A stretch of 64,000 bases of DNA from Apodospora peruviana (GCA_033439685.1 JAUEDM010000002.1:620001-684000); one strand, 5' to 3'; positions 34,456 through 46,900 are shown, counted from the stretch's first letter. Notes: generated by a model from the letters alone, not told the origin. Program-made: numbers and translations.

Positions 34456-37335
34456 ATGGAGTTTGTCTGGGCTGCCGGGAGGCTTATTGAATCTGAATGG
34501 TTCAGGTTTCAAAGCGCCTACAACAAAAACTTATGGGACTACATCGACATACCTGACGATGAACCGCTCTCTTGCGCGGGCGTCGTCTACGCAATCATGG
34601 CAGGCTTCGTGGCTCGCTTTGTCGAAATATCCATTACTTTTGCGGTTGTCTCTGCTGGGGTAGTCATCGGCTGTGTGGTCTCCTCCGCGGCTGGTTATCT
34701 CTATGGCCAAGCCAAGTCCTTGACTTCTTGCCAACGACCGAAGCCAAACACCGTCTCGCAACCAAGTCCACCGCCGGATGCTCTTCAATTTCTACTAACC
34801 GATATGCACGCACCTTGGGCAATTCGTTACGCGGCGCAAACCATTACAACATGTCGATCATGGTTGCAAGCAAGAAATTATCTCCGACAATCCAGTCCAC
34901 GGTCCAGTTGGCCGCTTGTTCACGTCCATCAAGCAATGTCGATAATCCAATTAGAGGCGCTAGGAAAATCTCCTCACTCTTATCGACACTTTGAGCAACT
35001 ACTTATTGCACTCAGCTGGGAGCTTGAAATGCTTGTAGAGCTAGAGGCGAGGCTCAAATTAGGGAACCCGTGGCAACAGGCTCGCGATGTCGAAAGGTAT
35101 TTCTCTGCCTCCATCGCCGGCAAGCCGATACCACCAAAGAAGCCGTTTGTCCCATCTGCATGGGGGGCCTTACGGAGTGTGTACACCCACAACAAGGGCT
35201 TGATGTGGCTGTTGCGCAACCTCACTGGAGGAGTCAGACCATTGATGTTTCTGGGCTTATTCCCTTTAATCTTTCTCGTGGCCATTTGCTGGCTCTTGGA
35301 CCTACTCAATGACCAACTTCGTGCCGCCCACAAGTTCACTCGTCGACTAGACAGTCTCACCCTGAGGACTATATGCTGGTTGTTGGAGGGCTTCGGACTC
35401 GGTTTTCGCTGTCTAGTTCCCATACTGAGCTTCATAGTAAGTTCTTCCACCGTTACTCGTTGTGACGGATGGTTGATCAAGTTCGAGTGCGCTAACACCT
35501 CACACAGTGCGAGTCAACCGTCAAGTATTTTCCAGTGATCCTGGGTCACACTTACCTCCTCGTTCAGACCTTCACTGTCTCCCGCAACTCGGTTCCCACT
35601 CTCGTTTTATGTTATCTCTTTGTTCTTGAACTTGTTTCGTTCGGAACCACCAGCGAGAGAAGATGGGGGAATTCAGCGAAGACATTGGCGGGGAGTCGTT
35701 TTCTTCCCTTACTCGTTGCTAGTCGATATCTCGAACACATTTCCTGCCACGTATTCACCTTTAATCTCCTGTGTAGCGTTGCGTACGCGGCATTCGCACC
35801 TTGGTTATTCTACGCATATACATCTACCTTCATCGATGGTCTGGTCAACCTTGTTGACACTCTTCGGCTTTTCTATCAACTTAGAAAGTATCTCAAGTCC
35901 AGAGACGCATGCCCAGCCAAACTACCACACTCATTGCGGCGGGCACGAAACCGCGCCCCGGTACTCACGCCTCCTCCGCCGATATCCAATTCTGAGAACA
36001 TGCTCTCTCGATTGGAGTCAAAGATTAGCCGGCTTTTCACGGTACCACTTCTCCGGGACAAATATTCGTCGGCCGGCTTCGCCGATGTGGCCAGAGGGAG
36101 TATCAACTGCAGGATAGTCGACGCAGTGGTGGACTCCGGAGCCAGTCTAAACGTCATGAGTTCATCTTTCGCCCACGATCTTGGTCTCGCCCTGACGCCG
36201 GTAACCACAACCATCACACTGCCTTCTGGACGAACAATAGAAGGCATCGGCACAGTCCGAATACCCTGGCAGTTTGACAAAGAAGACACCATACACAATA
36301 TCGTCTGTACCGTCCTCTCCAGCTGCGCATCCGAGCTCATCCTAGGGTCTGGCTTCCTCACCTCGACAAAAACTCTCACTGTCTTCAAGCACCGAGTCAG
36401 AAAAGTCCGCCGGCCCAGCAGCAGCAGCAGCAGTTGGCTAACACGCGCCACATTCTCCGTCAACCTCATCGGCGTAAACCAGCAACGTATCTCGGGCTTC
36501 TTCAACGGCCAGACCGTCACGGCGGTGCCCGATTCCGGCTCCGACGCCATGTTCGTGTCCGCCAGCTACACCAAACGCCATGGCCTCTCCATCTCCACCG
36601 ATAAAGCGAACAGCCGACGACAAGTCGAGTTCGTTGACGGCTCGCATGCCTTCACGACCGGAATAGTTCAAGGAGCGCAGTGGCAGTTTCGCCGCGGCGA
36701 AGAGGCTGTCGAGTGCAACTTCTTCGTACTGGAGAATTTGCCCGTCGATATCATCCTGAGCAACAGCTTTCTCGATGAGTTCGACGTCTTTTCCCGCTAT
36801 GAGGATCGGCTTGTCAGCAAGCCGGACGTCAGTCCGGAGATATTTGGCATTTCGTTAATCGGCAAATACAGCGAGGAGCTGCGATGTCTCGAGTCGGAGC
36901 ATCATCAAGATTGTAAGTTCAACACACTTCACACATTATTGTTTCTAACCAAGTAAAACAGTGAAATCCACCAACCCGTTCAGCCCCGAAATGATCGTTA
37001 AGGAGAGCGCCAGACGCAGCGAGATCCGCGATAAGATCAAGGGTTTGCCGGATGGGGAACAGGATGCCGCGGGGAGGAACGAGGACGAGAGGCAGCGGCA
37101 GTGGCAGGAGCGCTGGGACAAATATCGCCAGGCTGGACTCGTCATCACGCCGTTGAAGTATGCCGGCTCGTCATTGTCCATTGACATTGATGATAGCCCG
37201 AGCCTAGAACAGATCACGATGAAGAACGGGAGACGTTGGCGGTCATTGGTACGAGTCTTCACCATGGGAAAGAAGGCGCAGCGGAATATGATTACAGGTA
37301 GGACCTCATCCAGTGGGTCGTCGGAGTCCGTGTAG
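34456..37335 (+). CDS. Membrane protein with two tandem retropepsin-like aspartic protease domains
   Basis: Model join(34456..35436, 35508..36912, 36962..37335), 919 aa; introns GTAAGT...CACACAG (phase 0) and GTAAGT...AAACAG (phase 1). Exon 1 and the start of exon 2 encode at least four hydrophobic segments (FAVVSAGVVIGCVVSSAAGYL; MFLGLFPLIFLVAICWLL; LVLCYLFVLELVSF; LCSVAYAAFAPWLFYAY). Two retropepsin-like repeats follow. The first has VDSGASLNVMSSSF and ELILGSGFL; the second has VPDSGSDAMFVSASY and PVDIILSNSFLDEFDVF. Each therefore keeps a D-S-G active-site triplet and a late hydrophobic-G/S strand. The pair could form an intramolecular dimer, as retropepsins need two halves. The C-terminal 120 residues are charged and probably helical. 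There is no reverse transcriptase, integrase, zinc knuckle or LTR, and the gene has introns, so it is a cellular gene. Substrate unknown. Confidence 0.75.
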
Positions 37336-37486
37336 TAGTCGGTTCATTTTTCATTTCTTCTATTTGATTCTAAAGACCTTGGCTCTCAAACTGATCCTGA
37401 AAAAGACTGCGCGAAGCATCGCAGTTACCATTGACCGATGGCCCTTTTACCATGTTTCCATACCTAACGACTTGAACCTGAGCTGT

Positions 37487-38756
37487 TCAGAATTTGATAA
37501 CCACCTTGCCAACATGTTTCCCAGAATTGAGGTGCTCAAACGCAGCCTTGGCCTCGTCAAAGCCGAAAACCCGATCAACAAGCGGTTCAAGCCTAACATT
37601 CTTCTCCTCAATGAACCTGTTGAGCGCCTCAAAATGCGTCTTTGCACCAAATGCGATGCCCCTGCTCGTTTCACACAAAATCAGCACATCTTCCTTTCCA
37701 ACCACAACGACAGAACTACTTATTTGGAAAACTTACGTGATACTCCCACTCTTCCCAATAAGCGCCATCAGTTGCGCCGGGTTCCAATCCGCGAGCACGC
37801 CCTCCAGGAATCCAACGAGCGAGATCCGGCCATTCCGGCGCAGCGTCGCAATGTCGGCCGGGATATTCGGCGGACCCGTGTTGTTGACGATGATATCGAC
37901 GCCCTTGCCGCCCAGCATGGCTCTCACAGCCGCGCTCTGGTCGGGATTCGCTTTGTAGTTGTAGCCTAGAATCGTGCCCTCCGGCGCCAGCTTCTTGATG
38001 GCCTCGAGTTTTTGGTCCGACGACGACGAGATAATGGGCTTGATATCGCCTGCGAGAGCGATGAGCAGGGCGAACATGCTCACGCCGCCTGTTCCTTGCA
38101 GCAACGCCGTCTTGTTCTGCCCGAGCGAGGACGGCGCGTTGAGCGCGTTCCAGGCCGTGCATCCTGCGCAGGCGATTGTGGAGGCCTGTTGCATTTCAGT
38201 TAGTTCAGATTTTGTAATGAGCAAGGAAGAGGTGATGGGGCATACCTCCTCCCAAGTCAAGTGCTTGGGCAGATGCACGAGAACTTTGTCCTCGAACACG
38301 GCGTACTCGCGCAGCACGCCGTCGCAGTCTCCGCCTAACATGCTAAACTCGTCTACCTCGAGGTCTTCGTTGCCGGTGCGGTACTCGAGCGCGAAGATGG
38401 GCGAGACGCGGTCGCCGACCTTGAAATCTGTTACGGAAGATCCGAGAGCTGCGACCTCGGCGGCGCTGTTCCTGATAGTCAACAAATCTGCAAGCGAAGA
38501 ACAGTAGGGGTAGTTACCAATCAGATGCAACGATCCCGCTGTCGAGGGTATTCATGGTGTACCGCCCGTTTAGCATCGCAATGTCGCGGTAGTTGAGCGA
38601 GACGGCGCGGATACGGATCATGACGTCGTGTGGGCCGAGTTTACCGCCACTGGGGATCGTCGGTTCGGTCGTCTGCTCGATGGATACCGGGTTTTCGGCC
38701 GTGCCGGTGCCTGGGGTACGGCGATAGGCCCTGTGTGTCTCGGGGATGGCGGCCAT
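37487..38756 (-). CDS. MDR-superfamily alcohol dehydrogenase / quinone oxidoreductase-like
   Basis: NAD(P)H-dependent oxidoreductase of the medium-chain dehydrogenase/reductase superfamily. Model join(38756..38518, 38465..38246, 38185..37737, 37661..37487), 360 aa, frame restored at each junction. The GroES-like N-terminal half has VMIRIRAVSLNYRDIAMLNG and VGDRVSPIF. The Rossmann half has LLQGTGGVSMFALLIALA, a variant of the AXXGXXG nucleotide-binding motif, and GVDIIVNNTG. The C-terminus has the family motif FDEAKAAFEHLNSGKHVGKVV. The catalytic-zinc Cys/His set of true alcohol dehydrogenases is not evident, so it is closer to quinone oxidoreductase-like members. The last intron uses acceptor ACGAGCAG; a nearer AG would break the frame. 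Its stop lies 151 bp from that of the convergent retropepsin gene. Confidence 0.88.
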
Positions 38757-38839
38757 TTTTGACGTTTTGATGTTGATGCCTCTTTGGAGAGTAAGAGGCA
38801 GAGAGAGGGTGGCTTGAGATATTCTCATTTAGGAATACT

Positions 38840-38848
38840 TATATATAT
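38840..38848 (-). promoter_or_regulatory. TATA-like element of the MDR gene
   Basis: TATATATAA on the minus strand about 85-92 nt upstream of the MDR start codon, in the usual range for a TATA box ahead of a fungal transcription start. Placement by sequence only. Confidence 0.45.
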
Positions 38849-39778
38849 CTTGAGCCAGAGTCCGAGGGCACTTAAGCATCCGAGCGATATGTGTTGGACT
38901 TAGGTCTCGATCGACGTCAAAACATCCCATTATTATAGGTTAGGTAGGATCCGGAACAAACATCTTTCCCTAAAGGGGTTTAACATGATCCGCTAAAGTC
39001 CCGGTTACGCGGAATTCCGTACCTTGCCTGCGTCTGTAGACCGCGCCCTTCGTGCCATGCTTTGTAATCAAGCTGGATAGATAGCTGAACGCCAGATAAA
39101 CAACTACAGAACATGATAAGTCGTTCTGGTTCTTGTAAAGCTGTGACCCCTTTCTTACTCGCCCTCTCCCGAACCCAAACCACCGACTTTTGTTCATTCT
39201 TTTCAGCCCATTCCGTGCCCACAATCTGCTGCCACACTACCTTACCTATATTGCATTGGGCTAAGATAGTTATAAAAGGCATGCACTTGATTCTCGACAA
39301 AGTCGTTGCACGGGTCTTTGGAAGGATGTCTGTGTCAAGCTCCTCGGTAGGTAAACTAACTAGAAGCACTGCAGGTAGCTTGAGTAGCTCGGACTTGGTG
39401 CGGCACTCTTTACAGAGCTAGATAAGTACAAGAGTATTTTGGAGCAAAAATAGGCAATTTGCGTTGGAATTTGGACATCTCAACTCCGGTTGGGCAGAGC
39501 TCCAGATACTCACCAGGTAATGTACAGGAGTTGTGTACCACCAACGCGGGGTCCCAGATGTGAGCTCATTCTTCCTCGTGTCTGAGTCAGTCACTGATCT
39601 GCACTTCTGGCAGGATATAAGGTAGGTAAGTCGGCAGGCAGGTAATCTGTAAGGCTGTCCGGTATGTTCCTGACCCAACATCTCCCCTCGTACATCACCA
39701 GCTGAATAATCGCAGACCTCCAGAGTCAAATGAACACGCTCTTCAGTTTCCAACGCAACATGGACATGGGACCAACAG
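38849..39778. other. Intergenic stretch before the HET pseudogene
   Basis: About 930 bp with no gene seen. It holds the upstream region of the minus-strand MDR gene and whatever remains of the HET pseudogene promoter. Confidence 0.4.
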
Positions 39779-41570
39779 TTGCCCAGGGGGTCAATTATTA
39801 ACCCTCAGTTTAACCGTCTCTGCGATACATGTCGGTCCAACTTTCCCCCGGACGGCCCATGGCCATCTCTAGTGCAATTTGACAGAGGACCCCAGTCAGA
39901 AAAAAAGGAACTACTATTCAACGGCATAGCATTGCAAACGCTCTCCTCCGCTGTCCAGCTGAAAGCCTCCTCCAACGCTGGGTGCCATCTCTGTACTGTC
40001 ATCCTAGGCGCACTCCACCCGTTTGTCGTCTCGGATGATCAGGCAGATGATAGTATCGAGGCAATATTCGGAAACTCCACATTGCAGATTTACATCCTCC
40101 CTGGCGTTCCTGGCATCATATACTGGGCCCTGTCGGTTTTGTGAGTAAGGGAGGGCTCGTCAGAAGTTGTTGGTCGGGCGGATTTGTGGTTCGATCCGGT
40201 TTACCGTTCTGTCGACAGCGTTACGAACCAGGAGACTCGGAACTTTGTTGCCTGATCTTAATTACCCCCCAACCCATATTCGTGCGGTCCAGCCAGTTTC
40301 GAACACAAGCATCAGTCCCTCGGCGATCCAGCAACTGAAGGAGTGGCTGCGAGTTTGCACCGAAGAGCATCCCAACTGCAGGTGTCCCACTGAGCCTGAA
40401 GCGGAGGCCCTCAGGTCTGACAGCCCACGCCTCCGTCTGGTCGATATCGGAACCCACGCGGACGACGTTATTCGCATTGTCGATGTCGGGGGTCGGTGAA
40501 GGGGGCGACTTGGATCCCAAAGCATTACAACATTGCACTCTAAGCTACCGGTGGACCGCCGAAGTCAAGCAAACAAGCCTCAAGGTCGAAAACAGGTTTG
40601 ATTTCTATCAGTCGATACCTAATACTCAAGGCTGGCCAAAAGTGTACCAAGATGCCGTGTCAGTCGTACGTCAGCTGGGCGTCCGGTATCTGTGGATTGA
40701 CTCGCTTTGCATCATCCAGGACCATATCAAGGACTGGATCGAGCAGGCGGCTTTAATGGACAGAACTTACAGTCGTGGATTGCTCAACCTGGCCGCGGTC
40801 GAAGCAGATAGGGTACCCGGGCTGTGAGGTATCCCGCAGCCCGATGAGGGTGGTACCCTGCTTGTTGACCGAGACTCCCAACGAGCCTGGTTCTCCGGAC
40901 TACTGGCTCTGCCACAGACCCGGCGACGTCAGAAAGGCTGTTAACCATGGCCCGCTTACCGGAGAGGGCGGTGCTTCCAGGAGCGCATACTTTCCAGACG
41001 GACAGTCCATTTCACAAACCAGCTGTTCTGGGAGTGCACCACCCTGCGGGCGTCCGAGGCATTCCCTCTGGACATCGTCCCTTCCGGCCGACTGGACTAC
41101 GCTAAGGCATATGACGACAATAACCGAGCGGCGAATGCTTCCTTTCTTGTTCTGCGCGGCTGGCTTGTACCGTGTGTAATGGGGGAACGCAAGTTGGCCG
41201 GACTGCATCGGGACAAGGTTTTGGAGTTCTCCTTTTCAATACGGATGAGCCTGGGAGTCTAAGCACGGAGTTCGAGGTGGAGGTTGAACTGGACATGCCG
41301 GTTCCAGACGCACGGCTGGAAATATATCTCTTGCCGGTGTTACACCGGCTCGGACCTGTCAATGGCCTGGTTCTAATCAGTAATGGTGGTATGAAGGGTG
41401 GAATGGTAGTTTATCGTCGCCTCGGTGTATTTCATTGCAGCAAGGGACAAGAGCTAATGGTTGTACTTTTGGCGAAACCTAGGGGACGACACAGAGAACG
41501 AGCTGGATTCGGTTGTCGAGGAATTGCCTCCTTTTGTGCTGATCTAGATTCGGCAACTGGTTAGTGCCTG
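39779..41570 (+). pseudogene. Decayed HET-domain (heterokaryon incompatibility) gene
   Basis: Successive pieces of one HET protein lie in order but in different frames. These are an N-terminal Cys-containing segment (FNRLCDTCRSNF; NAGCHLCTVI); a pre-HET piece (LKEWLRVCTEEHPNCRCP ... LRLVDIG); the HET core (HCTLSYRW ... WPKVYQDAVSVVRQLGVRY, LWIDSLCIIQD, LMDRTYSRGLLNLAAVEAD); RCFQERILSRRTVHFTNQLF with WECTTLRASEAFPLD; and a C-terminal piece (YLLPVLHRLGPVNGLVLISN). The changes of frame near 40490, 40825 and 41170 are not explained by introns. The core Cys of the usual LSYCWG is Arg, and the W of R-x-W-x-FQE is Arg. No in-frame ATG is found at the beginning. The gene is no longer able to make a full HET protein. 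Confidence 0.75.
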
Positions 41571-42116
41571 GTTTGCCTACACGCCCGAGGTGCTTGAGGT
41601 CCAAAGTTAGGGTTGAGCCGAAAGGTGATCGATGACACCCTGGCTCGTAACGACAGGGAGTTGGTTTTTGGTTCGGATACCGTTTTGACGCAGAAGGCGG
41701 ATGGGAAATGGGAGTTGACGACCCCTTCCCCACGGGAGCCCCCAAGGGAGCTGCGAGATTGTAGAGCATGGGCTACCTGTTGTTGATGTTTAGCCTGAGT
41801 ATGAGCAAACTCAAAGTGTCCGTCCGCTCTTTTCCCCTTGTACTTTTTCTATGGCACGTCTTTTCTCAGTGCCGAGTTCATGAATTTGTCTGCGTATTAA
41901 CGTCCAATATGTCATTGAATGGCGCCAAACCCCGGCGGTTGCCTAGAGCTGCCCAACCGCCGAATTGTCGGCGAGGCGGGGAGACCGTGGGACAGAGATC
42001 CGAACATGCGAATCACCGAGTGCGGCGCCGCATGCATGCTGCCGGTGGTTGTCTTTCCGGCGTTGGGGGCCGTTCCACAACATCCAAGGCAACAAAGAGG
42101 TCCTGCACAAAAGAGG
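41571..42116. other. Upstream region of the epoxide hydrolase gene
   Basis: About 545 bp between the remains of the HET gene and the epoxide hydrolase TATA box. No gene recognised. It is likely to carry the epoxide hydrolase promoter. Confidence 0.45.
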
Positions 42117-42124
42117 TATATAAA
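42117..42124 (+). promoter_or_regulatory. TATA box of the epoxide hydrolase gene
   Basis: TATATAAA 99-106 nt upstream of the start codon, in a clean GC-rich surround. This is a good match in form and distance to a fungal core promoter. Confidence 0.6.
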
Positions 42125-42222
42125 GGCTTCGTTTCTCGTCCTCAGCCCAACTCGTCTGCAGAAGACCATTCCCAACCTACCAAAGTATCCAAAGAACCTA
42201 TCTTAGTTGGAAGCGACAGAAC

Positions 42223-43612
42223 ATGGCATCCATTCCCTTTAGCACCCTACCGCACCTTGTCAACCCGACAGCAAACCTCTCCCCATTTTCTATCTCGGTG
42301 CCAGACCAAGAACTCGACAATCTCAAAACGCTCCTCCGGCTTTCCCACATCGCGGATCCGAACTGGGAAAACTCCCACAATGACGGCTTCTTCGGCATCC
42401 CTCGGGATGTGCTCGTCAACCTGGTTGAGTACTGGCAGAACGGCTACTCCTGGCGAAAGTGGGAGTCGGCCTTGAACTCGTTCCCGCAGTACAAAATCAC
42501 TTTACCTGATGACGACGGCCAGCCCTACACTATCCACTTCCTCGCCCTGTTTTCGAGCAAGCCTTCCGCCGTTCCTGTAGTGCTTTTGCACGGATGGCCA
42601 GGCTCGGTGCTCGAGTTCCTCCCTCTCCTAGAGCACGTGCGAACGCAGCATGCAAAGGCGCCCGCCGAGCTACCGTACCACATTGTGGTGCCGCACTTCA
42701 TCGGGTACGGCTTCTCGTCGCCGCCGCCGCGTGACCGCGACTTTAGACACGTCGACAATGCGCGTCTCGTGGCGAAGCTGATGCATGCCTTGGGCTTCGC
42801 GGAGTCCGGTTATGTCGTTCAGGGCGGCGACCTTGGTGGTGCCACCGCACCCATCGTCTCGAAGCTTGACCCGGCCTGTCGTCTCGTACACGTCAACATG
42901 CTTAACATTCCGCCCCCTGAGGGAACTGATGTCGAAGCTGACATGTGAGTTACTCCTTGTTCTTTATCAAAACCTGCGAACTACGCTGACTGACCATGTA
43001 CAGCCATGCTGGGCGGTACGAGACGGACGAGGCGGCCTCGTTGGCGCGTACGCAAGAGTTCATCGCCCGCGGCACGGCCTTCATCCAGCTCGACGGCACA
43101 CGAACATCCACGGCAGGCTTCGTGATCGGTAGCAACCCGGTCAGCTTGCTCGCATGGGTCGGCGAGAAGATGGTGTCGTGGACGGACGCCACCGTCTTTG
43201 ATCCCATCAACAGCACGGCGTGTCGCGATCTGCTGCTGACCAACGTCTCGCTGTACTGGTTCTCGTGCTGCTACCCGACCTCCATGTATCACCACCGCAT
43301 AGCGGTGACGGGGCTGAGCGTGCTGACGGATGGCTGGCGTGACGTGGCTGTACCCATGGGCTACTCGTGGTTTCGGAAGGAGATCTCGAATCCGCCCAAG
43401 GCTTGGATTGATCACACGAAAAAGGTGTGTTGGTACCGGAAGCATGAGAAGGTAAGTCTATATCCCCGATTATGCATTGTGGAGTGTGAACTAGATACTG
43501 ACGCAAGACAAACTAGGGCGGTCATTTTGCTGCGCTTGAGCAGCCAGAGGTACTGTGGCAGGACATTGAGGATTTTGTTGGCGAGTTCTGGGCCAAGGAT
43601 GGCGGCAACTAA
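42223..43612 (+). CDS. Epoxide hydrolase (microsomal type, alpha/beta hydrolase)
   Basis: Converts epoxides to diols. Model join(42223..42944, 43004..43451, 43517..43612), 421 aa, a usual length for the family; introns GTGAGT...TACAG and GTAAGT...ACTAG. The N-terminal epoxide-hydrolase (EHN) segment has FSISVPDQELDNLKTLLRLS and WENSHNDGFFGIP, then WRKWESALNSFPQYK. The alpha/beta hydrolase core has the oxyanion-hole motif HGWPGSVLEF, the nucleophile Asp in VVQGGDLGG, and the catalytic His in GGHFAALEQPE in the last exon, just where the family has it. No clear N-terminal signal anchor, so the enzyme may be cytosolic. It ends 328 bp before the stop of the convergent AAA ATPase gene. Confidence 0.93.
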
Positions 43613-43940
43613 AGCAGACTGCCTCATGTGTACTAATGTTTTGGCATTGACGTCAAGGGTCAATATCTGCCATGGAATCTTTGCAACTCCTTCTTACTCG
43701 GACAAGTTGGCCGAATTAGCTCCCATAAACTCTCTCTTTTCCCTACCAATAACATGGGACTTTTTACCTCCTCCCTAAAACAGAGAACCTGAAGATATAC
43801 AACTTACCCACCCTTCGTTACATATGTGTACAACGACGTCTACAACTCCGTCATCCATCAATCATCACACAGCATAAAAGTCCTCTCACATCCTGTTATA
43901 TCCTTACATAATCTTATTCAACAAGCCACTCATCCCGTGG

Positions 43941-46900
43941 TTACTCAGATACCTCATCCTCCTCCTCATCCGAATCGCTCTTGGGTCTCTTCGACCTCCC
44001 CTGGCGCTGTGCATCCTTCGACTCCGACCTGTCCCGGACATGCTTCCTGCTGCCCGACGACGCGCCACCCCTCCATCCGCTATCCCCCGAGAGCAGCGGA
44101 TTGATTCTGCCACCACCACCGCCGAACGGAGGCGAAAGATACGAGTCCTCATTAGGCTCGCTCCGCTCCGAGTCTCTTCTCCCCCGACTGAAGTAATCCC
44201 GCGGCGTACCAGCACCACCCCGGGTATCAGTGACCTCGATCGACGGATTCCGAAAGCCAGCCAGCTGCTGCGGCCGTTGTTGCCCTGCAGCCGCCGATGA
44301 ACCACTGTTGGCGAAAATCCCACCACCACCACCACCACCACCACCGCTTGGTCGTCCGCCTCCAGACCCCAAGCCTCGACTAGGCGACCGATTAAACGAA
44401 CTTCTTCTTCTCCGACCATCACCAAACCCCGGCCTTGGACTCCTTGGTTGCGGCGGCGGCGGTCCAGAGTCCGACTCCCTCCCACCGCCACCACCACCCC
44501 CATAATAATCTACCTCCTGGTGACTAGTAGCCTCCCAATGATCCGCCCGATCCCCGCGTTCAAACGCCTGCTCGGCATCCGTTTTGCCGATCGTCTCGTG
44601 CATAAACATATCAAAGTCTTCCGTCACACTGTGTATCATATCAAAATGACTGACGGTAAGCCGGGGCGACTTGTCGTGCTTGCGGGAATCGTAATGCGCG
44701 AGGGACGAAGCGACCTGAAAGGCATTGCGGATCTGCCTCCCGTTCCATCTTGTTCCCTTTTGAGACGCAAATTTCTCTTCGGCGAACCTTAGGATCGCTT
44801 TCTTCATTATCTTGAGCGGTTCCGCTTTCCCGTTTGTCGCTACGCATCTTTCCTGCTCAATCTTTTCTAGCCGCTCGATGTTCATTTCCCAGATTTCCAT
44901 TGTTTGGTTGAGTGTCAGAGATGGATAGTACAGTTTGAGGTGGATGCGTGATTTAAAAGCTTCGTCGATTGCTCCCGGGCGGTTTGTTGTGAGAAATAAA
45001 AGGCCGTCGTAGTATTCTAGCACGCGGAGGAAGACTTTTTACCAAAAAATCGGAGGGTTAGTGCCTAGGTGGTATGTATGGTGGAAAAAGGGGGGTTTTG
45101 TTTGTTGGCCTGACTTACCAGAGACCACGGCGTTCTTCGCCAGCACCGCATCTCCCCTGGCTCTCTGCGAGAAAAAGGTGTCCACCTCGTCCAGCAGCAG
45201 GACGCAGTTCCACGTGTCGGCCAGCCGAAAAATTCGCAGCAAGGCAGCCTCGACCTCGGTCGGCGTCAGACCGAGATCGCCGCACGTGATGGGAAACAGG
45301 GGCTTTCCGTTCGCGGCCGCGATGGCCTCCGCCGTGGCCGTCTTGCCCACCCCGGGCACGCCATGCAGCAAAATGAACAGGCCCTTGCCTTTGCCCTTGA
45401 TCAGGTCGATGCTGCTGATGTCCACGCCGCCGCCCTGTCTGTCGCTCGACTTGCGGGCAAAGTGCTGCTCGACCAGGGACTGGATGATAGTCTTGTGGTC
45501 CTGCTTGATCTTGAGGTACTGGAAGGCGTCGCTGGACTTCTTGACAAAACTGAGCCGTCCGATGTCGAGCTGCGCGAACTTGCGGTCGCGGAGCACGTAG
45601 GCAAATACCCGCGAAACGATCAGCGGCAAATCGCATCGCGGAGAGCTCTCGTCCTGACACAAATCGGCCTCGGTCGTCGGTTTGCCGTCCCTGTCGTTCT
45701 CGCGGATTCTCACTAAGAACTTGTCGCGGGACGGATTGTCGGGCGAGAGGTTGGCGTTTCGCTCATGCGTGGTGACGCCGACTCCCAGAACGAGGATTTC
45801 TGACGTCTCGCGCACGAGTTTGGTCCTGTCGCCGTCGGACCACCAGCAGATGCTGAACTCGTCGGTTATCTGCTTCGGGATGGGCTCCTCGGGCTTGACG
45901 ACGACGGCCTCAGGCTTCCATGCCGGACAGGTCTGAAACGCCTCGACAAAGTCGACGATGACTTCGCTGTCGATGAACTCGGGCCGCCTGAGCTCGTTGC
46001 CCTCCACGTCGGTCGTCGGCCCGCCCTTGGTGGTCTTTGTGATGCTCCATCCGTTGTAGGCCCCGTGTCTGACCTTGGTGCTCTGGAGGAACCTGCGCGC
46101 CAGATCGAGCGACAGGCGCGAGTATTCCTTGTGATTGTCCGCGAACCGGAACGGAAATACCTTGAGGGACTTGATGGGCTTCTCGCCCTTGAACGGCTGG
46201 ATCTCGAAGGTCTCGGTGATGACGCAGAACTCCTCGCCCGTGTAGTCGATGCAGTAGCACTCGACCCCGAAAGAGGTGATCTCGCCGTCTTCTTCGCCGG
46301 CGTAGTTGCGATGGTCCGCCCCCGGCATCGTGCGCTGCTTGGTCCAGGTGGGCGGCCGGGTGCCGTAGCAGCGCCAGGTCCGGTTGCCCAGCCCCCTGTC
46401 TCCCAGCTCCTTGTTGGCACCGGTCCCCACCGGCCGGAAGATGAGCTCGCCGACGCGGAAAAGGTAGTACAGATCTTGGAAGCGGACCTTGGCGGGTGTG
46501 TTGCCTACGTCGGACGAGAGGTGGTCGAACTGGGTGTAGAAGTCGACGACCTCCTCGTCCATGAACCTCACGTAGGCCCGCAGGTCTGCGAGCGCGTCGG
46601 GACAGTCGTCCACGGCAAGTCTCCCGGTGGGGCCGTCGTGCTCCGACTCGGCCGCCATGCTGGACGGCGTGCGTGTGCCGGCGTGCAGCGGCTCGAGAGT
46701 TCCCTCGCTCGAGCCGCCCCATCTCTCCTGCAGCCCCGCCAGGACCTCACGAATTCTCGCGTGGTAGTACAGGAGCGCGCTGAAGGGGCGGAGGAAAGTG
46801 CGCGGCTTGGTCTCCCAGGTCTCCTCGCCGGCCGTCATGATCCGGGACATGATGCGGAGGATGGCGGGCGACTGGATGCGGATCCGCAAGACGAACATCC

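Noticed and set aside
34456..37335. Retrotransposon origin for the retropepsin-like gene
   Set aside because: No reverse transcriptase, RNase H, integrase, zinc knuckle or LTR is present, and the gene is spliced with multiple membrane helices. It is treated as a cellular gene.
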